From contig CM056574.1 in assembly GCA_029721435.1 (NCBI GenBank), positions 3,857,001-3,921,000 on the forward strand: a stretch of DNA of 64,000 nucleotides. The letters run 5' to 3'. The position numbers were made by a program, and so were the translations under genes. Numbering within the stretch: position 1 is the first letter of the stretch; each line of letters opens with the position of its first letter. The notes below the pieces were generated by a model, which did no database searches, was not told where the DNA came from, and worked only from the letters and a program-made list of their open reading frames with translations. Positions 21,403-33,607 of the stretch are shown here, in pieces. Source of the DNA: Gymnothorax reevesii (Eukaryota > Chordata > Actinopteri > Anguilliformes > Muraenidae).

Positions 21403-22998
21403 CAAAACCCAAAACCAGTGAAGTTGGCACGTTGTGTAAATCGTAAATAAAAACAGAATACAATGATTTGCAAATCCTTTTCAACCTATATTCAATTGAA
21501 TACACTGCAAAGACAAGTTACTTAATGTTCGAACGGGTAAACTTTGTAATTTTTTGCAAATATTAGCTCATTTGGAATTTGATGCCTGCAACATGTTTCA
21601 AAAAAGCTGGCACAAGTGGCAAAAAAGACAGAGAGTTGAGGAATGCTCATCAAACACTTATTTGGAACATCTCACAGGTGATCGGGCTAATTGGGAACAG
21701 GTGGGTGCCATGATTGGGTATAAAAGCAGCTTCCCTGAAATGCTCAGTCATTCACAAACAAGGATGGGGCGAGGGTCACCTCTTAGTGAACAAATGCGTG
21801 AGTTGATTGTCAAACAGTTTAAAAACAACATTCTTCAATGAGCTATTGCAAGAAATGTAGGGATTTCATCATCTACGGTCCGTAATATCGTCAAAAGGTT
21901 CAGAGAATCTGGAGAAATCACTGCATATAAGCGACAAGGCCGAAAACCAACATTGAATGCCTGTGACCTTCGATCCTTCAGGCGGTACTGCATCAAAAAC
22001 CGACATCAGTGTGTAAAGGACATCACCACATGGGCTCAGGAACACTTCAGAAAACCACTGTCAGTAACTACAGTTCGTCGCTACATCTGCAAGTGCAAGT
22101 TAAAACTCTACGATGCAAAGCGAAAGCCATTCATCAACAGCACCCAGAAACGCCGCCGGCTTCGCTGGGTCCAAGCTCATCTAAGATGGACTGATGCAAA
22201 GTGGAAAAGTGTTCTGTGGTCTGACAAGTCCACATTTCAAATTGTTTTTGGAAACTGTGGACGTCATGTCCTCCGGACCAAAGAGGAAAAGAACCATCCG
22301 AACTGTTTTTTGGCACAAAGTTCAAAAGCCAGCATCTGTGATGGTATTAGTGCCCAAGGCATGGGAAACTTACACATATGTGAAGGCACCATTAATGCTG
22401 AAAGGTACATACAAGTTTTGGAGCAACATATGTTGCCATCCAAGCAATGTCTTTTTCATGGACGCCCCTGCTTATTTCAGCAAGACAATGCCAAGCCACG
22501 TTCTGCACGTGTTACAACAGCATGGCTCCGTAGTAAAAGAGTGCGGGTACTAGACTGGCCTGCCTGTAGTCCAGACCTGTCTCCCATTGAAAATGTGTGG
22601 CACATTATGAAGCGTAAAATACGACAACGGAGACCCCGGACTGTTGAACAACTTAAGCTGTACATCAAGCAAGAATGGGAAAGAGTTCCACCTGAAAAGC
22701 TTTGAAAATTGGTCTCCTCAGTTCCCAAACGTTTACTTAGTGTCGTTAAAAGGAAAGGCGATGTAACACAGTGGTAAAAAGGCCACTGTGCCAACGTTTT
22801 TGCAATGTGTTGCTGCCTTTAAATTCTAAGCTAATAATTATGTGCAAAAAAAAAAAAAAATTCTCAGTTTGAACATTAAACATCTTGTCTTTGCAGTGTA
22901 TTCAATTGAATATAAGTTGAAAAGGATTTGCAAATCATTGTATTCTGTTTTTATCTACGATTTACATAACGTGCCAACTTCACTGGTTTTGGGTTTTG
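21403..22998 (+). mobile_element. Tc1-like DNA transposon B
   Basis: Same family as element A but on the plus strand. The left end is TA then CAAAACCCAAAACCAGTGAA. The right end is the inverted match ending TGGTTTTGGGTTTTG at 22998. The right flank is CT instead of TA, so the right target base pair has mutated or been lost. Length 1596 bp. Confidence 0.93.
21764..22777 (+). pseudogene. Tc1-like transposase, nonsense-mutated
   Basis: A 338-codon frame that is almost continuous. It is broken by a TGA at 21839-21841 and another at 22703-22705; at the first, element A has CGA (Arg), the expected result of CpG decay. Between them, one extra T in a T-run near 22305 and a loss of about 10 bases near 22345 nearly cancel, removing the VMVWGC segment but restoring frame. 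Helix-turn-helix, the WSDKS Asp, QQDNAKP and SPIENVW remain. Confidence 0.9.
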
Positions 22999-23571
22999 CT
23001 TCAGGACCTCGACGAGGAGCCCTTCCTTGTAGTTTCACTTTTTGTTTTTTCGTGTAAATGGAGCGTCACTGGACACCGAATATAGCCGAGTGTAGCTAGT
23101 TAGTGACATTGTTTTTCGTTGTCGTTTGGCTTACTAGGTCTCTAGGTCACTATGTCATGCATATTTCCAGGAGTTCCATCAGGATTGTGTTTTTAGTCAA
23201 TAATTGGAAGCTGAAAATACTCACACAACATATAGATTTTTTCTACAGATGATTGGATAAAGAAAAAAGATTTATTAGTGGTGTGTATCTACTGTGATTA
23301 TGTTCTTATTTGTCATTTTTGCTATGACACAGTACATCAGGGAAGTCTAAATTCATAAAATCCCATGAGCATGTGACCTTGTGATATGATTTTGGAGTTG
23401 ACTAAGAAGTCAATGATTTTATTGATATATTGGTTATATTCAATGAATGTTTTTTGACTTTTATCTGAGTGCAATAGTGGCAGATTAAATTCTTTACAAG
23501 CTTGGAGCTTGTGACTAATTTTGACTTGACTTAGAAATCAAAGATTGCATGTGTTCGTTGGCTTGAATATA
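22999..23571. other. No gene recognised
   Basis: AT-rich DNA between two Tc1 elements. No frame, repeat or terminal motif was recognised. Confidence 0.4.
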
Positions 23572-25087
23572 CACTGAACGAAAATATAAACGCACTCCCA
23601 GATGTTTTGTGAATTTTATTACATATGGGATAACGTGAACCTCAGCTAATTTTACGACATGATAAAGACATCTGTACTGATCATATTGATGTCCGTTACA
23701 CCTTGATACACGCACAATCAAAAGTTTGGCAACAGTTTCAACGGGGCAGGGGTGGATACCATAAATTTCACAGTTCAGTATCGCGTATGTCCGCCACGCG
23801 CATTTCTCAATGCGACACATCTCCTACGCCTGGAGTTTACCAGAGTGTCTATGGTGGCCTCTGGAATGTTGTTCCACTCCTCCTGGAGCGCTATCCGGAG
23901 TTGCCGCACATTACCTGGGACTGGAACACTGTCCCGGATACGCCTATCCAGAGCATCCCAAACGTGTTCTATGGGCGACATGTCGGGCGAATATGCCCGC
24001 CAGTCCAGCACCTGAACGTTCTGGGCTGTGAGGAACTGGGTGCAGACCCTCGCGACTTGAGGACGGGCGTTATCATGCTGGAACATGACATTATGCTGTT
24101 GGACAAATGGTACTACAGTTGGTGCGAGGATCTCATCACGGTACCTTTGGGCGTTCAAGTTGCCATCGATGAAATGCAATGTAGTTCTCTGTCTGTGTGC
24201 AATCCCTGCCCACACCATGACACCGCCTCCGCCATGGGCGACTCTCCGGGCGACATTTGTGTCAGCAAACCGTTCACTGACACGGCGCCGCACACGACGT
24301 CTCGCATCCGCGTGATACAAGTTGAATCTTGATTCATCTGTGAACAGCACGTTTCTCCATCGTGCCAAGGGCCACCGGAAGTGTGCGTTAGCCCATGCGA
24401 GACGATTCCGGCGGCGTACGTCTGTGAGGTCCAGCCCACGGTGAGGGCGTCGAGCATGCGATTCTGCTTCTCGGAGGTGGTTGCAAACTGTTTGAGCAGA
24501 GATTCGTGTATTGCTCAGACCGACGGTCTCATCAGCCGTGCGTGTCGCTGGTCTGAAACGTTCACGCAAGTGCACCAGCCGGAAGTGACGATCCTGAGCA
24601 GGGGTGGTCACACGTGGAAGATGCCGATGAGGCCTGTTCGCAGTGCTTCCATTCTGTAGGGAAAAACTGTCGTAGAGGAACTATGGTACTGTAGTGAACA
24701 TTCAGCTGTGCCGCGACCCCTCTGATGGACATTCCAGCATTCAGCATGCCAATGGCACGCTCCCGCATAATTTGAGACATCTGAGGCATGGCTGCGTCTG
24801 ACAAAATCCAACATTTTGGTGAGGCCTTTTATAGTCCCCGGCCCAAGGTTTGTCTGAGTACTGCTCATTCTGTCTGAGCAGTGTCTGGGTACACCGCACT
24901 CGTTTACTCATACCAATCATTACACCGGTGAAAAAATACTCAATGTCTGAGCTGAACTCAAATTTTAGACATCAATCAATGGAAACATTCCTTTTGCAAA
25001 TGAAAACAAATATATTTGGTATTTCATAATGCCATACTTGAAATGGTGCCAGTATTTCAAGTGGTGCGTTTATATTTTTGTTCAGTG
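23572..25087 (-). mobile_element. Tc1-like DNA transposon C (second family)
   Basis: A 1516-bp element flanked by TA at 23570-23571 and 25088-25089. Inverted ends are CACTGAACGAAAATATAAAC and CACTGAACAAAAATATAAAC. It is a different family from A and B and related to D. The coding part is rich in CpG, unlike the AT-rich surroundings, which suggests a fairly recent arrival. Confidence 0.94.
23775..24790 (-). pseudogene. Tc1-like transposase, one frameshift
   Basis: Minus strand. An N-terminal helix-turn-helix (MPQMSQIMRERAIGML) runs to about 24655. There a base is missing in CAGTTTTTCCCTACAG, and the rest continues in another frame to 23775, ending GGHTRY. The catalytic part is intact: FTDES, QHDNARP and SPIEHVWD. 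The glycine-rich GGGGVMVWAGI block is present. One repaired base would give a full-length frame of about 340 codons, so this is the least damaged transposase here. Confidence 0.9.
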
Positions 25088-25196
25088 TACATTGGGTCAT
25101 AATTCTGTTTTTTATTATTTTATTGAATTCTTAGTACACTTAGGGCACTGAAAATCACTAAAACCTTGGATATTTTATTTATTTATTTTTTTTTTG

Positions 25197-25555
25197 CTGC
25201 TGACAAAAATGGGAGCTCCTCTTGGTTGTCATGGCGACGCAGTTGTTGTTCTGACACCACTGGGTTTGCCCCACTCTCGCCTCATCTCGTCTCCTCTGGT
25301 CTTCATTTTTATGCTCATTTTGGTCTTTTCCTCCTTGTTAACGCTCGGGCCCTCGGGTTCAAATTCAAGAGGCTGAATTGATGTCATTTTTCTCTGCGGT
25401 ACCGGTGAATTGAGAGAACTGAGTTAAGCAACCATTTGACGTCACTACCCTGACTGCATTGCGACGTAAACAACAATGGCGACCTATGAGTAAAATTCTA
25501 TTTTCAAATTTAATAAAAACGAAGACATCTTGGATATTTTTCGACTCACATTAAT
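25197..25555 (+). repeat. Dispersed block, copy 1 (matches 63603-64000)
   Basis: Starts GCTGCTGACAAAAATGGGAG and runs through a TGACGTCAC element near 25438-25446 to about 25555. By eye it is very similar to the right end of the window. Small open frames inside (about 60-70 codons) are not consistently conserved between copies. Nature unknown; it may be an old transposon or a duplicated promoter region. Confidence 0.72.
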
Positions 25556-25862
25556 ATGACTGATACTAAAATTAATCTTATGAAGCCTACAAGTCATTTT
25601 AGTCGGGGTTCCTTTAAACAGGTTTATCATTCCATATAAATTTGAATATCATCTGTTCATATATTTTGAAGAATGATTCTTTAGGGGTTGGTAATGCCAT
25701 GAATAAGTATGTAAACTGGAGTTGATTTAAAGTTGGCCATAAATGGTCAGATGATTCCCTTTTCAGGGCGGCAGAATTTTTTCGATTTTACTCAATTTCT
25801 TATTAAAATTAATCGTTGAAATTTCACTCATTTTCTGGGATGTGTATACCAAGTACATTGAC
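25556..25862. other. No gene recognised
   Basis: AT-rich non-coding DNA with nothing recognised. Confidence 0.4.
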
Positions 25863-26262
25863 CAATAATAATAATGCATCAATTTTATATAGCGCTTTTT
25901 TGGACACTCAAAGACGCTTTACAATGGAGGCATTATTCATTCACACTCTGATGGTAGTAAACTACGTTTTTGTAGCCACAGCTGCCCTGGGGCAGACTGA
26001 CGGAAGCGTGGCTGCCAGTATGCGCCTACGGCCCCTCCGACCACCACCAAACATTCACACACAGCCAAACAGGAGGGAGGGAGGGTTCCTATATTGCATG
26101 TTTTGGATGGGTGGGGGAAACCGGAGTACCCGGAGGAAACCCACGCGAACACGGGGAGAACATGCAAACTCCACACAGAAAGGCCCCAGGCCGGATTCGA
26201 ACCCACGGCCTTCTTGTTGTGAGGCAGTAGTGCTAACCACTATGCCACCATGCCGCCCAATT
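25863..26262 (-). mobile_element. tRNA-derived SINE
   Basis: On the minus strand the head begins GGGCGGCATGGTGGCATAGT with TGGTTAGCACT and then GGTTCGAATCC, matching the A and B boxes of a tRNA-type polymerase III promoter. It is followed by a body with the CGTGGGTTTCCTCCGGGTA segment common in fish SINEs. The tail near 25863-25910 carries an ATT repeat and an AGCGC-containing segment (TATATAGCGC on the plus strand). No target duplication was clear. Confidence 0.8.
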
Positions 26263-27364
26263 ACTTAATTACATGGATGAGTGAAATTTCTATTTTTCAG
26301 GGAATCAAGCCTCGATATTTGGCTTTTCTCATAATTTGGCTTCAGCTCAGATTGGTTTAAAAAGTCACCCAGGTCTATTGTAAGGCTCTGTAGTGATCTA
26401 TTGTGGGGACTCAAGAAAAACTGTGCGACCAGTACACCAGCATATGCTGTGTTTTGGTGTTGGTCCTTGCTGGTTTTTTCAGCAGGGTTACCTGATGCAT
26501 GGGTACAGCAGTGCTCTTCAGCCTGCACCGTTGAGATTTCCCTCACAAAATCCTCTTTGCAATATGAATACTGCAAACACTGAGCTCTTTTAGGGATACG
26601 GGTGGCGCATCAATATCCATGTTGACCGCAACTTACCACAGCTGCCGAAGTCCAATATCCCACAAAGGAATGCGGTGGAAGCTGTAAGTGCACCTGGATA
26701 CAGCTTTGCTTTCACCTCCAGGAAAGTAACACACATGGGCCATTCAAAATGTTTGTACAAGTTTAACGGCCGTCCGACTTCGCAACCGCTGTGACTGTGA
26801 CCGAAACAGCTGATCGCTGCAGCACCCAGTTTACTCCGATTGAATACGTCAGTTGGTTAGTTCAAGGGCAACTGTGTTTTTTTCCGAGCAGCTGAAGTGC
26901 TGTAAATTGTTGTAATATAGCGTACAATTAAAGTTGTATATTTTTTTCAGGTAGGACCTCTTATTGGCCGCGTAAATACACTGTTTTTTTTCCCAGGATG
27001 CCGTAGTTGACCCCGCCCATGATGATAAAATAATGCACGGGGGCGTTGCCATGCCCCACTTTCTACGTAGAGGGACAGAATCTGACTGGCTAGCTTCAGC
27101 ACAGTAGTAAAGGAAAGGCCAGCTTACTCCAGATTGACCTGGTTGTCATGTTGCACACTTTGTGTCAGTAGGTACACCAGAGAGTTATTATATTAAAAAA
27201 GCACTGAAAAGTTAATTTTTCATAATATGTCCCCTTTTGGTCCATCTAGGATATTTGATGGTACTTGCATGGAGCCAATGAGTACTGGAAATGCATTGTT
27301 AACATCAGGAAGAGTGCAAAATGGGTCACTCATCTTGAAGTTGTGAAGTTGTTGCACCTGATGT
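26263..27364. other. No gene recognised
   Basis: Non-coding DNA. Short open frames at 26265-26590 overlap on both strands and show no family features. No repeat boundary was recognised. Confidence 0.4.
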
Positions 27365-28435
27365 TTATATGCTAGAGTCTAAATAACAAACCACATGAGC
27401 ATGTCTCTTAAATGGATTGTGCTTGGCCTCAAAGTGCATACACCAAAGCTGAGAGATGGGCCCAAACAGACCGATCATCCTCGGGTAATGTGTCATAAAG
27501 TGGTGCTTTGGAATGAGATTTCTTCCATGTAGCTTTTTGAAAAGGGAATGATGATCCATATTGAGTTGTTTTTAAAAAACAGCAAGCCCTGTTGTCACTA
27601 CTGGTGCAAAAATAATGCTGCAAATTTCACGCAACAATATAAACTAACACCAATAATCATTTTTCCTCTCAACCAAGTCCCCCACTAAAAATGGATGAGC
27701 CTGTAAAAAGCACCACATTTGAGAGGCTGTTTGCCAGGAAGCACCTTTAGATGATCTCATGTTCACAATGACACTTGGCTTATTTTTGTAATTCATATAG
27801 CCATAGTCATATGTTGCAATTCTGTGGTTAAGCTGCTCTAATGTGAAACACTTGTCTTCATAAATCAATTGCCTTAACAATAATTTCACCTCTAATGGAG
27901 CTATGCCATCAAATACGTCATGCATAATGTCGATACAAATGTTTTCCGTTGCATGGAAGTACTTCAAAGTGTTTAAACAGGAATTTTCTTTCACACTAGT
28001 TGAACTTGCATCAGAGAGCCTGGCATGTTTTATGTAACTCTCTAGTTCGCATCTCAACATAATCATCATCCAGCACAGTTTGAATTTGTACTGTCTATCA
28101 AACAAAACTGGCAAGGCTTATTGGCGGAGAAGCTCTCGACATAACCACACAATATGTGCGTTGCCAAATTATCTGCTGTTAATAGAGTTATTGTCCCAAA
28201 CAGCTTATGATTTTCTCCCTGAGCATTTATGTTTATACCAGAATTTTCAAGGAGTCTGATATCTTCAAGTAATGGTTCCACTACTTTCCCAAGCCCTCAT
28301 GTTTCCCCGTCTATCGAGCTGAAAAGAAGACGCTGGTGAATATGAGCTCAGGATGAATTGAATTCCTGCAGCAGGATTCTTATGCTGAAGTACATGGCAT
28401 CCATTTTATGAATTTTTGTCTTGGGTCCTAAACAT
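27365..28435 (-). pseudogene. Transposase-like C2H2-family gene, fragment (copy alpha)
   Basis: Minus-strand fragments that parallel the better copy at 31143-33601. In order: TKIHKM (about 28435), PLLEDIRLLENSG, LTADNLATHILCGYVESFSANKPCQFC, then IMHDVFDGIAPLEVKLLLRQL, then IPKHHFMTHYPRMIGLFGPISQLWCMHFEAKHN, ending 27365. Several frame changes and stops separate the pieces. The N-terminal zinc-finger part is missing. The layout resembles Transposase_21/CACTA-like proteins (an ADNL...FC block, MHD...EG and a C-terminal FE.KHN block), which is a tentative assignment. Confidence 0.72.
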
Positions 28436-29021
28436 TTTAAATATTGTCTTATATGCCTACTGCTTGCGCGCAAAAATGTTGTTTACTGCCTTACAGCACA
28501 GGGGATTTTCATTGGTTGTGTTTGCTTGGCTACAATAATTTCCCTATAAAGTTTTTTTTCTTCACATTTTGTCTTGTTCACAAGTGCTAACCCTTAGAGC
28601 GCCGAAATAAAATAAAAAAAATATATACATTTAATTATCTTGTGCTCTTTGAAATTTATCATGTGGCAACTTGTTAAAAAAAAGCTCCCCTGCTGGAGAG
28701 CTTTTAAAGATTCACTCAGAAAATTTTTTGGCTATTTTTCAAAGAAATGGATCATATGTAGCAAATTAATATGCAACACATATTTGGAAATGCTTTCTAT
28801 AACTTTTTATCGTTATTTGAAAACTAAGATTTGGCTGGTTTGTACGATCCTAAGCTCCACCTCTCAAAAAGTGGTTGCACCCGGTCCTTGTAGTCATACA
28901 ACGTGTGAAAAGTAAGTTGAAACGTTCCCAGCTGATCGACCAGTGGTTTGGTCTTTACTTATAATTGATTTCACCTTGATCAATCCTTGATTTTGTTGAT
29001 TTTGAGCTAACTTTCATCAAC
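28436..29021. other. No gene recognised
   Basis: AT-rich DNA with no supported gene. A 91-codon plus-strand frame at 28640-28915 has no recognisable features. Confidence 0.4.
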
Positions 29022-29108
29022 ATGCCAAATGGGTGTGTCGTGGTAGGATGTAACAAGACTCTAAACGATGGTATGAGTTTACATCACTTCCCAAAAAAGA
29101 GATGCTGA
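29022..29108 (+). pseudogene. THAP-domain start, remnant
   Basis: ATG at 29022 opens 28 codons with the typical beginning of a THAP zinc-binding domain: MPNGCVVVGCNK with two Cys four residues apart, then a SLHHFPKKR block, then TGA. Such domains start P-element-type transposases and THAP genes. A hAT MITE begins 20 bp downstream, and no later THAP part was found. Confidence 0.55.
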
Positions 29109-29128
29109 GTCTCACGCATTCGCTAGGT

Positions 29129-29435
29129 CAGAGGTGGGCAGCGAGGGCCGTATCTGTCCCTGGTTTTCACACCAACGTCTGGTCTTTAATTAGTTGATTG
29201 TCTCAATTAGCCAAACCATTTATGAAATCTGACGTTTCATGTGCATTTCTTTAAATTATCATGAAACTATAAAGACTAGTCTTGTCTCCCCTCATAAAAC
29301 ATTTTCCTTTGATCGAATCATTGCGAAAATCTATATTTGTGCATGCAATCAATTAACTCAATTAGTCAGGGTAATTGATAGGAATAAAAACCTGCATACA
29401 CACCGGCCCTCCAGGACCGTGATTGCCCATCCCTG
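29129..29435. mobile_element. hAT-type MITE
   Basis: A 307-bp element with inverted ends CAGAGGTGGGCAGCGAGGGCC (left) and a reverse match ending GGACCGTGATTGCCCATCCCTG. Flanks CGCTAGGT and CGCTAGAG agree at 6 of 8 positions, fitting a decayed 8-bp target duplication. Confidence 0.83.
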
Positions 29436-29443
29436 CGCTAGAG

Positions 29444-30142
29444 TCTCTCCACTCTTAGTGGCGTTCATCCTCCTGTGCCGTAGTTCGCAAGATTCCAATA
29501 ACCGCGCACTGGAGAAATTCACTCGCAGAATTTAAGTCATTGTGCATTAAGTTAATCAGTTTCACGTGCATTACGGCGGATTTCCCCATTAGTGTCACGG
29601 AAATCGAATATGACTCGGGAATTCTCACGATTGTCTTTACTGAGATTGAAAACAATGGAATTGGGATAAAGACGTTACAGACGGTGACGGAGCTAGAAAT
29701 GGGAATTGGGGCGGCACAGACACGTCCCTTTATGACAATTAGGATAGATCCTGGCTAGTTCTCAATTATTTTGCTTTATTGACGCGTTTTCCAATTATCG
29801 TAATTGGCAACTGAAAACACGGTTTCTCTCCATACGAGATCTAACTGCAATGAAATCATGGGCTAAATTCCGTAGAACATCAGTCATTTTCATGATTAAC
29901 AGAAGGTTCACTCCGAGAGCACTGCAGTCTGAACAGGTGCTGCTGCTTCTCCCAGACTAGGTAGGATGACAGTCATTCATCTGGACGCGTATTTGCTGAA
30001 TTTAAATCAACGTCAAATAGTTTGAGCCGCATGCTTTTTGTAGCCTATTTCACTACCCAGTGCCTCTTTTTTCACTCAGTACCGAGTGTAATTTTGAATA
30101 ACGTTGCAAACGCGACCAGATGAATGATTGTCGTCCTACCTA
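29444..30142. other. No gene recognised
   Basis: Non-coding. A 72-codon open frame on the plus strand (29540-29758) has no recognised domain. No repeat boundary was identified. Confidence 0.35.
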
Positions 30143-30345
30143 CACTCTTAGAACAGACGTGTTAAAAACAACACATGATGTGTTAAAATTTAACACGTGC
30201 TGCATCAGCTCAGGGACAAAACATGTTGTGTCAAATTTGACAAAACTAACGTGTCAATTATTTTAACACATCTATTGTGTCAAATAAATCTACACAAAGA
30301 TGTGTTATTTTGACACAAAAATGTGTTTAAATGGATAAATGTGTA
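30143..30345. repeat. Teleost TGTGTTA-rich repeat
   Basis: Dense alternation of TGTGTTA / TAACACA and TGTGTCAAAT / TTGACACA motifs in both orientations, a pattern typical of an abundant fish MITE-like repeat. It begins near a CACTCTTAGAA motif at 30143. Exact ends are not defined. Confidence 0.55.
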
Positions 30346-30844
30346 GTTACCCCTTCATGATTATGAACATGCTGTATAAACAATTTCCACTTGTGGAAAC
30401 AAGACAAACAAGTAAATTTGTTAATGTGAATTTATTAGACTAAATTTAAATTCAATTCACTCAATTACAACAAATGCATTTCAGTACATTTCATATTTCC
30501 AATATAATGGAGATATCCAACAGCTAAAAAATTTTTTTTTAAAATAGGACCAATTTGACATTTGAACCAATGAAAATCAATGTCATGGTCATAAATAGTT
30601 GCAGTAACTATTCAAATACATTTACATATAATGTTCCAGACGACGGACGCCACACCTTGACAATAGCCTACCGGCCCTAATAATATCACAAAACAGATGA
30701 GATGAATAACTGCAAACATTGTCACTTTGCCTCAGAAAGGCCTGCTGAGGCCTAATGTGAGTGATAGTCTGCGATCCAAAATCACATATTACCCTCAACC
30801 TATCACTCTCCCCTGTCCCTGTAAGATTCACACTGATGTGTGAT
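30346..30844. other. No gene recognised
   Basis: AT-rich non-coding DNA leading to the dinucleotide repeat. Confidence 0.4.
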
Positions 30845-30924
30845 GTATGTGCGCGTGGTGTATGATGTGTGTGTGAGTGTTGTGTGTGTATGATGTATGT
30901 ATGTGATGTATGTGTGTGTGTGAG

Positions 30925-30998
<74 letters not shown>

Positions 30999-31019
30999 GT
31001 GCGTGTGTGCGTGTGTGCG

Positions 31020-31111
<92 letters not shown>

Positions 31112-31115
31112 CGGG
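30845..31115. repeat. (GT)n microsatellite
   Basis: Irregular TGATGTATGTG units (30845-30925), then nearly pure GT to about 31103 with GTGCGTGT variants near 30992-31028, ending in GCGCGCGCG. Alternating purine-pyrimidine of this length can adopt Z-DNA. Open frames through it are artefacts. Confidence 0.98.
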
Positions 31116-31142
31116 GGGATAAACAAACAAGGTCCAATACAG

Positions 31143-33601
31143 CTATACAATTTTGTACCTTGGGTTCAAATACAGGTCTCTAGTGTCATAACTTGTCATA
31201 ATATCTAATGGGCGAAAATCAGAGGTTTCAGCCAGCGTTATCAGTTCATAGTCTTTTGATCGTTCTACTGCATTGGCATAAAAATGGTCATCGAAATACT
31301 TGACTGTCAGGATTCTCACAAACATGAGAATGGACTCATTTATTGACTCATTTACTGCCTGTGGCAATATATGGATGACTTCCCCAAACAAAGGTTCTTC
31401 TCTGTGGTCTTTCTTAAGCGGCAGTATAGAGCCAGTTCTATAAGTCTGGCCATACACATCAACACTGTGAGTCACAAATACAGTACTAGTCAAAGAGAGC
31501 TCAGTTTCAAGGGTTAACCTCAACTTAGTCAACAAGAAATCTGCTTTTATATAGTCAATAAGCTTATAGTGATACATCTGTTGAATCTGATGTTTTAGAG
31601 CCAATGTCTTTGAGACATTTTTGAAGTTGCAAACAGCATGTGCTAGTCTTTTAAGTGGATTGTGCTTCGCTTCGAATCGCATGCACCAGAGTTGAGACAG
31701 AGGACCAAACAAAACCATCATCCTTGGATAATGTAGCATAAAATGATGTTTCGGGATGAGATTTGTGTCATACAGCTCTCTGAAGAGAGTATGGTGCTCT
31801 ATTATCAGCTTTTAGAAATACAGCAAGCCCATTTGTAACAACTGGTGCAAAGATGATGCTGCATATCTCCCTCAATATAAGCAACAAATGCCAATGTTTG
31901 CTTTTTCTGTCAACAAGATCTCCTATTAAAAAGGGCAAGACCAGTAAAAGGCACCACATTTGAGACGCTGTCTGCCTTACTGCACTTTCACTAGACCTCA
32001 AGTTCATTATGACACTTGGCTTATTTTTCACATTACTGTATCCGTACTGAAAACTTGAAATTCGGTTATTTAGCTGTTCCAAACTCATCAGCCTCTCCTC
32101 ATAAATGAAATGGCGCAACATTAATTTGACCTCAAGCGGGGCTACACCTTCAAGTATATCATGCATGATATCAACGCTTATATTTTCTGTTACATGGAAA
32201 TACTGCAGCTTATTCAGACGAGTCCTCTTTCACACCCGTTTTGCTTGGTTCATTTAGACTGACATGTTGCTTGTAACTGTCTTTGGTAAGCAGCTCAACT
32301 TCATCTTCATCATATATGAACTGTGCATTTGTTTTGTCAATCATACAAAACTGACAGAATCTGTTTGCAGAAAAACTTTCAAGATATCCACAAAGTGAAT
32401 GCATTGCCAAATTATCTGCTGTTAACAGACAAACTGTACCATACAGCAGATGGCTTTGACCTTTTAACTCCACTGTAAGACCAGAATTTTCCAGAAATTT
32501 GAAGTCATCCAGAAGTGGTTGCAAAATCTTGTCAAATCCATATACATCTCTATCAACTGAGTTAAACAGAAGGCAAAGGTGAATATTTGCCAGAGAGGAG
32601 TTGGACTGTGGTGGAAAATTCTTCAAAGTAAAGTAGACAGCTCCTAGTTTATGTATTTTTGTCTTTGAACCCAAAGGATTTGTTGTTTCAAAGTCATCAA
32701 AGTAAAGTTGTATTTGAAGAGCATCAGGGTACTTTTTATACAGCAGGTTTGAGGAGAAGTGAGACCCATCTCAGTAATCATGCATTTTGTTATTAGTGCT
32801 CTTCCTATTCTGAAGAAAGAGGTCTTGCATTTCCTCATGTTGGAATAGAAACTTTAAAGTTTCAATGACAGATATGTCCTGACATGCATCTGCTGCCAAA
32901 ATCTGTTTCATTAGACCATCCTGTCTTGCATTATCAGACCTATGTCCCAGGAAAATTTCATGAGGTTTAACAAGGGAAAACTTCTCTGTGAAGTATTTAT
33001 GCATTTTATATTGTGTGTCCACGTTTTCAAATATGTGTTTAGCACTTTCAAACTCCTTCATTAATGTTTGAACATTCTCACAGTCGTGTGGTACATCCAA
33101 ACTACTCAACAAAGAAGCCGTGGACTGTTTCAACCTGTCGACAGTTCTCTCAAGAAACTCCTTTGTACAGTTTACACTTCTTGTCACATCTGTTAATGTC
33201 ACATTTGATGATGCATACATCTGTGCCACAAAAGAAGCTGCACATTCATTAAGATCAGCATGTTTTCTTGACTCCAATTCTACATCTACATCATCACTGG
33301 ACATTTCTAAATCACCAGTGATGGGATCATCCATTTCAACTAAAATATTTGATGCCCCTCTCTGGTAAATTGGTTGAACTGAGACAGCCCTTGTTGATGG
33401 CGTAGAATCAACTGTAGAATGAGTTCTATGGAGATGCTTTGAAAATGAATTTAAGTTATGATATGTCCGCGGGCAGCCATCATGGCTGCATGTAATTTTC
33501 ATATTTTGTCCATCTGATAAGCAGTGTATTTCACGAAGATGCCAAATGAGGTTTCTCACCTCTGTGAAACGAGACTCACCGCATTTTGGACAGGTGAACA
33601 T
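31143..33601 (-). pseudogene. C2H2 / transposase-like protein (copy beta, second cistron)
   Basis: A long minus-strand gene starting at the ATG at 33601. Residues 1 to about 65 hold two C2H2-like fingers (CPKCGESRF...H..EIHC and CSHDGCPRTYHNL...HLHRTH). An acidic linker follows, then a large domain with ADNLAMHSLCGYLESFSANRFCQFC, IMHDILEGVAPLEVKLML and FGPLSQLWCMRFEAKHNPLKRLAH. The frame is broken by a TGA at 32771-32773, a frameshift near 32222 and another near 31810, so it is a pseudogene of about 800 codons. Its motifs recur in copy alpha. The layout resembles Transposase_21 (CACTA-like) proteins, an inference from motif order. It follows the upstream gene by only 6 bases. Confidence 0.75.
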
Positions 33602-33607
33602 GTTGCT

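Noticed and set aside
26185..26262. tRNA-like A and B boxes
   Set aside because: They belong to the head of a SINE on the minus strand with the SINE body attached, not to a functional tRNA gene.
30828..31208. Long open frames of His-Thr or Cys-Val repeats on both strands
   Set aside because: They are translations of the GT microsatellite in different frames and have no protein meaning.
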